From NCBI GenBank assembly GCA_903642215.1, contig CAHJWG010000001.1, positions 248,001 to 312,000 on the forward strand: a stretch of DNA of 64,000 nucleotides, read 5' to 3'. Shown here piece by piece: positions 34,708 to 41,426 of the stretch. A model generated the notes under the pieces. The model saw only the letters and a list, made by a program, of their open reading frames with translations, had not been told where the DNA came from and ran no database searches. How positions within the stretch are numbered: position 1 is the stretch's first letter; each line of letters opens with the position of its first letter. This DNA comes from Sphingobacteriaceae bacterium. Its GTDB lineage: Bacteria; Bacteroidota; Bacteroidia; Sphingobacteriales; Sphingobacteriaceae. The translations under genes were made by a program, and so were the position numbers.

Positions 34708-35478
34708 TTAAAATGCACCGACATGGATTGGTTTCCGGTAAGAAGTAACGCCGCCGATACCTACTTTTATGCCAAAAGTGATTTGAGAAAACCAATCGTT
34801 AGACTGGCCCATTTTAAAACCGTCCATATTATCGCCAATAGCGTAATTTGCCTGATAACCAATATTTAAACGGATTTTGGGTTCGTCGTAACCGTTATAA
34901 ATTTTGTATTCGTAACCGATTCTTACCGGGATAATCAATTCGTTACTTTTATCTAAACCTGTTAAAACTATGTTCGGATCAATATAATCCTGCCGGTTGA
35001 TGTAATCCATTTTGTTAAAAATTACACCGGCACCCGTACCGATATAAATATTTTTGGCACCGTTTAAAATCTTTGTAAGAATTGGTATCGCACTAAAATC
35101 ATCGTTGTAATTAATAAACTCGCCCAGTTGCACATCGGCATGGAACATTAAAGTAGTAAACTTATTGCTGGATTGTTCGCCGTAATATGCTTTTGTAGAA
35201 TCTGCATTACCGCTTTCTAAACGGCCAAATTGTGCTTCGCCGCTAAAAGTAACAAAAGGCGTAAAATGGTAATTGAGGTTAACAGCATAAGCGGCCTGAC
35301 TGTAAGTTTTATTTAAATCGCCATGAATTTTGGCACTGCTGATGCCTACGCCTAAACTAAACTGATCATAATTGTAGCCGATCTGGGCAGAAACTGATAA
35401 ACTGATCACTACAAAAGCAACTAACAAGGAGAACTTTTTCAAGAGATTATATTTTTTAATGATCAGGCCGGATAACAT
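34708..35478 (-). CDS. Outer-membrane beta-barrel protein (first of a tandem pair)
   Basis: A 256-residue exported protein; signal peptide ends SLSVSAQIGYNY. Strand pattern and length suggest a small beta barrel of about eight strands: GVGISSAKIHGDLNKTYSQA, YHFTPFVTFSGEAQFG and WFSQITFGIKVGIGG. It is a paralogue of the next gene, 62 bases downstream. Divergent from peptidase T; the 73-bp gap to that gene must hold both promoters. Confidence 0.8.
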   Translation of the reverse strand: MLSGLIIKKYNLLKKFSLLVAFVVISLSVSAQIGYNYDQFSLGVGISSAKIHGDLNKTYSQAAYAVNLNYHFTPFVTFSGEAQFGRLESGNADSTKAYYGEQSSNKFTTLMFHADVQLGEFINYNDDFSAIPILTKILNGAKNIYIGTGAGVIFNKMDYINRQDYIDPNIVLTGLDKSNELIIPVRIGYEYKIYNGYDEPKIRLNIGYQANYAIGDNMDGFKMGQSNDWFSQITFGIKVGIGGVTSYRKPIHVGAF

Positions 35479-35551
35479 GACTATCGTTTAATTTTGAGAA
35501 CGGGTTTTTTCAAAAATAGAATTATTAACTTATTATCAAAAATGTTTAACG

Positions 35552-36802
35552 ATGAATGGTTCGCTTATGTTGCACTATACTGTACAAAATAGATTTTTAA
35601 AATATGTAACGATTGATACTCAATCAGATGCAGAATCTAAAACTGTTCCTTCAACTCAAAAACAAAAGAATTTAGGCCGAATCCTGGTTGCCGAATTATT
35701 AGCTATTGGTTTAAAAGATGCGCATCTGGACGAATACGGTTATGTTTACGCAACGGTGCCGGCCAACACCGATAAAGCGGTACCGGTTATTTGTTTTTGC
35801 TCGCACATGGATACTTCCCCGGATTGCAGCGGCGAAAACGTTAAGCCTGTTGTACATGAAAACTATCAGGGCCAGGATTTGGTTTTGCCGGACGATCCTT
35901 CTGTAATTATCCGTTTAAAAGAACATCCCGACTTAAAAAACCAGATCGGAAACGATGTAATTACCGCAAGCGGAACAACTTTGCTGGGCGCGGACAACAA
36001 AGCCGGACTGGCAGCAATTGTGGATGCCTGCAAGCAATTAATGGATCATCCGGAAATTAAGCATGGTAAAATAAGCATTTTATTTACACCGGATGAAGAA
36101 ATTGGCCGCGGTGTTGATAAAGCCGACCTCACAAAAATTGGTGCCGATTTCGCTTATACTGTTGACGGCGAAGCTGCCGGGACGATAGAAAACGAAACTT
36201 TTTCTGCGGATGGTGCCAAATTAACCATCAAAGGAGTGAGCGCACATCCCGGCTTTGCCAAAGGCAAAATGGAAAGTGCTATCAAAATTGCCGGAAGGGT
36301 TCTGGCTGATCTTCCTGCAAATCTCTCCCCGGAAAATACTATGGCAAAAGAAGGTTTTATACATCCGGTTTCCGTTAGCGGCCATGTTGAGGAAGCTGCT
36401 ATTGATTTTATTATCCGCGATTTTGAGGATGAAAAACTCGAATCTCATGCGGTAGCAATCCGGCAGGTAACCGAAGCGGTTTTAAAAGATTTCCCCAATG
36501 CTTCTTTTACCCTGCAAATTCATCAGCAGTACCGAAATATGAAACAGGTTCTGAATCGACATCCGCAGGTAATTGAAAACGGACTGGAAGCCATTCGCCG
36601 GGCAGGTTTAACACCTCGTTTACAAAGTATCCGCGGCGGTACGGATGGTTCGCGTTTATCATTTATGGGTTTGCCCTGCCCGAACATTTTTGCCGGCGAA
36701 CATGCTTTTCATAGCAAGCAGGAATGGGTTTCGGTACAGGATATGCAAAAAGCAGTAGATACAATTGTACATTTATGCAGCATTTGGGAAGAGAAAAACT
36801 AA
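35552..36802 (+). CDS. pepT: Peptidase T (tripeptide aminopeptidase)
   Basis: A 416-residue M20 metallopeptidase. Metal and catalytic motifs: FCSHMDTSPDCSG (about residue 81), TTLLGADNKAGLAAI (about residue 147), FTPDEEIGRGVDKAD (about residue 182), YTVDGEAAGTIENETF and the C-terminal FAGEHAFHSKQEWVSV. It removes the N-terminal residue from tripeptides in the cytoplasm. The start may also be MLHYTVQNRF five codons in. An exact dispersed repeat copy (36498-36511) encodes NASFTL in the variable region. Confidence 0.95.
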   Translation: MNGSLMLHYTVQNRFLKYVTIDTQSDAESKTVPSTQKQKNLGRILVAELLAIGLKDAHLDEYGYVYATVPANTDKAVPVICFCSHMDTSPDCSGENVKPVVHENYQGQDLVLPDDPSVIIRLKEHPDLKNQIGNDVITASGTTLLGADNKAGLAAIVDACKQLMDHPEIKHGKISILFTPDEEIGRGVDKADLTKIGADFAYTVDGEAAGTIENETFSADGAKLTIKGVSAHPGFAKGKMESAIKIAGRVLADLPANLSPENTMAKEGFIHPVSVSGHVEEAAIDFIIRDFEDEKLESHAVAIRQVTEAVLKDFPNASFTLQIHQQYRNMKQVLNRHPQVIENGLEAIRRAGLTPRLQSIRGGTDGSRLSFMGLPCPNIFAGEHAFHSKQEWVSVQDMQKAVDTIVHLCSIWEEKN

Positions 36803-36836
36803 TATTGTTTTTAATAATAGAACAGGATTTTTTAGT

Positions 36837-36850
36837 TGTAAAAGAAGCAT
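36837..36850 (+). repeat. Dispersed repeat copy overlapping the SDR start codon
   Basis: TGTAAAAGAAGCAT (one mismatch). The final AT is the beginning of the ATG at 36849-36851, so again the repeat covers the ribosome-binding region. Confidence 0.8.
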
Positions 36851-37616
36851 GATGTTTAGTTTAACAGGCAAAACCGCCGTTATAACCGGTGGCGGAAGCG
36901 GCATTGGCAAAGCAATTTCCACACTTTTTGCAAAACAGGGAGCTGATGTGCACATCATCGAACTAAATGCAGAAGCCGGCGAACAAACCGCTACAGAAAT
37001 TGAGTACCGTGGCGGTAAAGCGTTCGTTTACAGTGCCGATGTAAGCAACCAGCAGCAGATTTTAGAAACTTTTATGAAGATTGATAAGATCGATATCCTG
37101 ATTAACAACGCCGGGATTGCCCATATCGGCCGCGCCGATACTACCGAAGAAACTGATTTTGAGCATGTTTTCAACATAAATGTAAAAGGCACTTACAATT
37201 GTTTGTACGCAGCGATCCCGAATATGAAAGCCAACGGCGGCGGTGTAATCTTAAACCTGGCTTCTATTGCGGCTTGGGTGGGTTTGGCCGATCGTTTTGC
37301 ATATTCGATGAGTAAAGGTGCAATTATCGCCATGACTTTATCTGTTGCCCGGGATTATCTGGATGATCAGATTCGTTGCAACAGCATTTCTCCGGCCCGC
37401 ATTCATACGCCTTTTGTAGATGGCTTTATTACGAAAAATTATGCCGGGAAAGAAGCCGAAATGTTTGAAAAATTAGCTGCCGGTCAGCCCATCGGTCGCA
37501 TGGGCGAGCCGGAAGAAGTTGCAGCTTTGGCTTTATATTTATGTTCTGACGAAGCAGGTTTTGTTACCGGCTGCGATTATCCGCTGGATGGCGGATTTAT
37601 CAAATTAAACAACTAA
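36849..37616 (+). CDS. Short-chain dehydrogenase/reductase
   Basis: A 255-residue SDR starting MMFSLTGKTAVITGG; upstream open codons overlap peptidase T and are unlikely. Cofactor motif TGGGSGIGKAI (about residue 13), NNAGIAHIGRA (about residue 88), catalytic serine in NLASIAAWVG, and YSMSKGAI (Tyr/Lys, about residue 152) are intact; ends with TGCDYPLDGGFIKLNN. The following gene encodes an FAH hydrolase. An SDR plus FAH pair is known in the non-phosphorylated L-fuconate/L-rhamnonate routes, where the SDR oxidises 2-keto-3-deoxy acid; that assignment is inference. Confidence 0.9.
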   Translation: MMFSLTGKTAVITGGGSGIGKAISTLFAKQGADVHIIELNAEAGEQTATEIEYRGGKAFVYSADVSNQQQILETFMKIDKIDILINNAGIAHIGRADTTEETDFEHVFNINVKGTYNCLYAAIPNMKANGGGVILNLASIAAWVGLADRFAYSMSKGAIIAMTLSVARDYLDDQIRCNSISPARIHTPFVDGFITKNYAGKEAEMFEKLAAGQPIGRMGEPEEVAALALYLCSDEAGFVTGCDYPLDGGFIKLNN

Positions 37617-37624
37617 AAACTACC

Positions 37625-37650
37625 GATAAAAAAAGCATGCTTTTTTTATC
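37625..37650. repeat. Perfect 26-bp palindrome, variant of the dispersed repeat
   Basis: GATAAAAAAAGCA and TGCTTTTTTTATC meet without a loop. Each half is the dispersed repeat with G at position 8 replaced by A. It fills the 51-bp gap between the SDR and FAH genes and ends 18 bases before the FAH start. Confidence 0.85.
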
Positions 37651-37667
37651 AACCTAAAATTATAACC

Positions 37668-38525
37668 ATGAAATTGATACGATACGGCGATGCCGGAAAA
37701 GAGAAAACAGGCGTTATCATCGATGGCGTTCGTTACGATACTTCTGCTTACGGAGGCGATTACAACGAGCGTTTTTTTGAAGATAACGGTTTGGCGCGGC
37801 TGGAGGAATTTGTGAAAGCCAATCAAGGCCGGTTGATTGAGGTTTCGGATTCAGAACGTTTGGGTTCGCCGGTTGCGCGGCCATCAAAAATAGTTTGCAT
37901 CGGGTTAAATTATGCCAAACACGCACACGAAACGAATGCGAAAATCCCGGAAGAACCAATTTTGTTCTTTAAATCTACCACGGCTTTGGTTGGCCCGAAT
38001 GATGATTTGATCATTCCGAAAAACTCCGTAAAAACCGATTGGGAAGTAGAATTAGCCTTGGTTATCAGCAAAAAAGCAAGTTATGTAAGCGAGGAAGATG
38101 CGATGGATTACGTTGCCGGATATTGCCTGCACAACGATGTTTCTGAACGGGAATTTCAACTGGAGCGCGGCGGCACGTGGGATAAAGGCAAAGGTTGCGA
38201 TACGTTTGCGCCGGTTGGCCCGTTTTTGGCTACAAAAGATGAAATTGAAGACCCGCATAAGCTTCGTTTATGGCTGAAATTAAACGGTGAAATACTGCAG
38301 GACGGCAATACGGATGATTTGATTTTCGGCTTGCCGAAATTAGTTTCCTATATCAGCCAGTTCATGACTTTGCTGCCCGGCGATATTATTTCTACCGGAA
38401 CGCCTGCCGGCGTTGGTTTGGGTTTTAATCCGCCGCTTTATTTAAAACCAGGAGATGTGGTGGAGCTGGGAATTGATGGCTTGGGCACTTCACGCCAAAT
38501 GGTAAAAGCATATGCCAAAGACTAA
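37668..38525 (+). CDS. Fumarylacetoacetate hydrolase family protein
   Basis: A 285-residue FAH-fold hydrolase. IVCIGLNYAKHAHETNAKIPEEP (quoted in part, about residue 72) opens the catalytic domain; metal ligands lie in DWEVELALVISKK and the product-binding end STGTPAGVGLGFNPP (about residue 240) is intact. The N-terminal 65 residues are a small cap domain. Members cleave or decarboxylate beta-diketo acids. With the upstream SDR it may act on 2,4-diketo-3-deoxy acids of deoxysugar catabolism. Confidence 0.9.
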   Translation: MKLIRYGDAGKEKTGVIIDGVRYDTSAYGGDYNERFFEDNGLARLEEFVKANQGRLIEVSDSERLGSPVARPSKIVCIGLNYAKHAHETNAKIPEEPILFFKSTTALVGPNDDLIIPKNSVKTDWEVELALVISKKASYVSEEDAMDYVAGYCLHNDVSEREFQLERGGTWDKGKGCDTFAPVGPFLATKDEIEDPHKLRLWLKLNGEILQDGNTDDLIFGLPKLVSYISQFMTLLPGDIISTGTPAGVGLGFNPPLYLKPGDVVELGIDGLGTSRQMVKAYAKD

Positions 38526-38571
38526 TGTGCATCAGCATTTCAGGATTTTTAAACCGATCTATTTTTAATTA

Positions 38572-38585
38572 ATACTTCTTTTAGC
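38572..38585 (-). repeat. Dispersed repeat copy, intergenic, one mismatch
   Basis: ATACTTCTTTTAGC, followed directly by GGTAAAAATCAGCAT (38587-38601), a third variant with three bases ATC in place of the type-specific GA or AC. Confidence 0.75.
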
Positions 38586-38606
38586 AGGTAAAAATCAGCA
38601 TATAAA

Positions 38607-38638
38607 AAAAGGGTAAAACCATGCGATTTTACCCTTTT
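38607..38638. terminator. Bidirectional terminator between FAH gene and glgC
   Basis: AAAAGGGTAAAA (38607-38618) pairs with TTTTACCCTTTT (38627-38638) over 12 bp with an 8-base loop. The A and T rich arms give U-runs on both strands, fitting its place between convergent genes. Confidence 0.85.
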
Positions 38639-38655
38639 AAAAATATTTATTTGAG

Positions 38656-39921
38656 TTAAATAATTGTTCCGCTTGGGATAATGGCATTCTTTTTTACTAC
38701 GATAATGCCTTCTGTTACGGTGTAAGTGCCAAAATCGCCATCTTCTAAATGGCTGCCGCCGTTAATTTTTACATCATTACCGATATAGCAGTTCTTATCC
38801 AGGATCGCATTGTTAATATAGCAACGCTCGCCAACACCCATTAAAGGTTTGTTCTGTACTTTATATTCTGCAATTTGCTCCAAAGTTTGGTAATAATCGT
38901 TCCCCATCACATACGTGTTCAGGATAGTGGTACCCACGCCAATCCGGGTACGGATACCGATAACCGAACGGGAAATGTGTGCTGCATGGATAATACAGCC
39001 ATCCGAAATCATGGCATTGTGCAGGGAAGTACCGGAAAGTTTGGAAGGCGGCAGCATCCGCGCACGCGAGAAAATACTCCTTTTATCGAACAAGTTAAAT
39101 TTGGGGATTTCGTCCGTCAAACCCAGGTTCGCATCAAAAAAAGATGGAATGCTACCAATATCCGTCCAGTAACCTTCGTATTGATAACTTGAAATTTTAT
39201 GTGTGCCGATGGATTGCGGGATAATTTCTTTACCAAAATCTGTACGGGTATTGCCTTCCAGCAAATCGTACAAGGTTTTTCGGTTAAATAAATAAATACC
39301 CATCGATGCCAGATAGATTCGTCCTTCAGCCTGCATTTCTGCACTTACCTCCGAATCCCAGCCCGATAACATATCATTTTTAGGTTTTTCGATAAAAGAA
39401 GTAATCATCTGTTGATCATCTGTTTTCAGGATACCAAAGCCTTCAGAATCTGCCTGATCAACCGGAATGGTAGCGATTGAAATTTCTGCACCTTTTGTTT
39501 CATGGTCGGCAATCATTTCTTCAAAATCCATTTGATATAACTGGTCGCCGGATAAAATCAGCACGTAATCAAATTCGTGCGGAGAAAGGTGATGCAGTGA
39601 TTGCCGTACCGCATCTGCCGTTCCCTGAAACCAGGTTGTGTTGTGCGGCGTTTGTTCTGCAGCCAAAATATCTACAAAAGAGTTACTGAAAACACTAAAA
39701 TGATACGTGTTTTTGATGTGTTTGTTTAACGAGGCCGAATTAAACTGCGTTAACACATAAATACGTTCGATACCAGAATTGATACAATTGGATATCGGAA
39801 TATCAACCAAACGATATTTACCGGCGATAGGTACGGCAGGTTTAGAACGCGTAGCAGTGAGCGGGAACAGTCGGGAACCTTGGCCGCCGCCTAATACGAT
39901 ACAAATTACATTGGAAGTCAT
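38656..39921 (-). CDS. glgC: Glucose-1-phosphate adenylyltransferase
   Basis: A 421-residue ADP-glucose pyrophosphorylase making the glycogen precursor ADP-glucose. The nucleotidyl motif VLGGGQGSRLFPLTATRSKPA is at residue 9, GKYRLVDIPISNCINSGI follows, then WFQGTADAVRQ, LILSGDQLYQMD and MITSFIEKPK (about residue 180). The C-terminal left-handed beta-helix includes VIGIRTRIGVGTTI and ends VVKKNAIIPSGTII. Its ATG overlaps the glgA stop by four bases (ATGA), so the two are translationally coupled. Confidence 0.97.
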   Translation of the reverse strand: MTSNVICIVLGGGQGSRLFPLTATRSKPAVPIAGKYRLVDIPISNCINSGIERIYVLTQFNSASLNKHIKNTYHFSVFSNSFVDILAAEQTPHNTTWFQGTADAVRQSLHHLSPHEFDYVLILSGDQLYQMDFEEMIADHETKGAEISIATIPVDQADSEGFGILKTDDQQMITSFIEKPKNDMLSGWDSEVSAEMQAEGRIYLASMGIYLFNRKTLYDLLEGNTRTDFGKEIIPQSIGTHKISSYQYEGYWTDIGSIPSFFDANLGLTDEIPKFNLFDKRSIFSRARMLPPSKLSGTSLHNAMISDGCIIHAAHISRSVIGIRTRIGVGTTILNTYVMGNDYYQTLEQIAEYKVQNKPLMGVGERCYINNAILDKNCYIGNDVKINGGSHLEDGDFGTYTVTEGIIVVKKNAIIPSGTII

Positions 39922-41342
39922 GATATAGGTTTTAAATTTTGGTATAAATGAATATATTCTTGAGCTGAACGGTTCCAGGAAAAATCCAGGGCCATAATTT
40001 TTCTGTATAACAACTGTAATTCTACAGTGTTCTTAAAAAGTTCAATAGCTCTTTTTATACCGGTAAAAACAGCATCAGCAGTTGGTTCCGGGCAACGGAT
40101 GCCATAACCGCCCGTTTCGCTGATATCGATTACCGTATCTTTTAAACCGCCGGTACTATTTACCACAGGGATGGTGCCGTAACGCAAAGCATACAACTGG
40201 TTTAAGCCGCAAGGTTCTACACGCGAAGGCATCAGGATAAAATCTGCTCCGGCATAAATTCGGTGGGCCAATTCTTCGTCATAACCAATCAAAGCATTAT
40301 ACTGGCCCGGAAATGCTTCTTTTAAGGCACTTAATTCGAGTTCGGTTTCGGCATCGCCGGAACCTAAAACCAAAATACTCACCGGATTTTCAGGATCGGA
40401 AAGCATCAGCCTGAAAATTTCGGGTAATAAATCTGCGCCTTTTTCTACCACCAAACGACCTATAAATGTAAAAAGCGGTTTATCGTAAGCCAAGCCAAAC
40501 TCTTTACACAACAACTGCTTGTTTTTTATTTTTTTTACGGCAACTGTTTTCGGCGTGTATTTTTGGGTGATCATCGGGTCGGTTTTGGGATTCCAAACAT
40601 CCGTATCGATGCCGTTGATAATGCCCGTTCCGCGACTTTTTTCCAATTCAAACAAAAACTCCAGCCCGTTAGAACTGATGGAAAGTTCCTTCAAATAACT
40701 CGGCGAAACCGTAGTAAAAGCATCGGCACAACGCACTGCGGAAGCTAAAGGGTTGATACCGTTTTTCCAGTCGAGCAAACCTGTTTTCCAGGGATCGATA
40801 TCCGGCAGATAATAAGATCGCTGCCAGTTAAATGCGCCGTGATACTGGCCGTTATGAATGGTAAAAACCGTACGAATGTTCGACAGCGATTTGTACCGAT
40901 AAGAATAATACAGTAAAAAAGGCACCAGTCCGGTTTGATGATCGTGACAATGGATTACATCCGTTTTTTCTCCCGACCATAACATCCAATCTAAAAACGC
41001 CAGCTGAAAAGCTACAAAACGCTCAATATCATCATCATAACCATAAACTTCCGTGCGGTCCAGCAAGCCTGGAATTTTGATTATATACAAATCAAAACCT
41101 AATTTGCCGGTTTTTTCTTTCAGGATTTCAAAATAAAACGGCCGGTCGCCCATCACCGTATTTGCCCTAAAAACAGTATCAAACTCGTTTTGCTGTACAA
41201 ATTTACGTTCGTAAAAAGGCATCACCACAACAGCCTCTACCCCAGCCTGATTCAGGTATTTTGGCAAAGCACCCGCAACATCACCCAAGCCGCCGATCTT
41301 AGCAATAGGATAACATTCTGCACTTAAATGAATTACTTTCAT
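39918..41342 (-). CDS. glgA: Glycogen synthase
   Basis: A 474-residue GT5 glycosyltransferase. The ADP-glucose-binding N-terminus shows the KIGGLGDVAGALPK motif (KxGGL), CHDHQTGLVPFLL and TIHNGQYHGAF; the C-terminal GT domain shows FIGRLVVEKGADLLPE, MPSRVEPCGLNQLYALRYGTIPV and TGGLKDTV. It extends glycogen from ADP-glucose. An exact sister repeat at 40062-40075 encodes DAVFTG, and a two-mismatch dispersed repeat at 40313-40326 encodes LKEAF. Confidence 0.97.
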   Translation of the reverse strand: MKVIHLSAECYPIAKIGGLGDVAGALPKYLNQAGVEAVVVMPFYERKFVQQNEFDTVFRANTVMGDRPFYFEILKEKTGKLGFDLYIIKIPGLLDRTEVYGYDDDIERFVAFQLAFLDWMLWSGEKTDVIHCHDHQTGLVPFLLYYSYRYKSLSNIRTVFTIHNGQYHGAFNWQRSYYLPDIDPWKTGLLDWKNGINPLASAVRCADAFTTVSPSYLKELSISSNGLEFLFELEKSRGTGIINGIDTDVWNPKTDPMITQKYTPKTVAVKKIKNKQLLCKEFGLAYDKPLFTFIGRLVVEKGADLLPEIFRLMLSDPENPVSILVLGSGDAETELELSALKEAFPGQYNALIGYDEELAHRIYAGADFILMPSRVEPCGLNQLYALRYGTIPVVNSTGGLKDTVIDISETGGYGIRCPEPTADAVFTGIKRAIELFKNTVELQLLYRKIMALDFSWNRSAQEYIHLYQNLKPIS

Positions 41343-41426
41343 TTGATGAAAAGAATTATAATTGGGTAGCCCAAGGTAATAAGTAATTTTATCAAAAACG
41401 ATGATGTTATCAATATGTTTTTGTGT

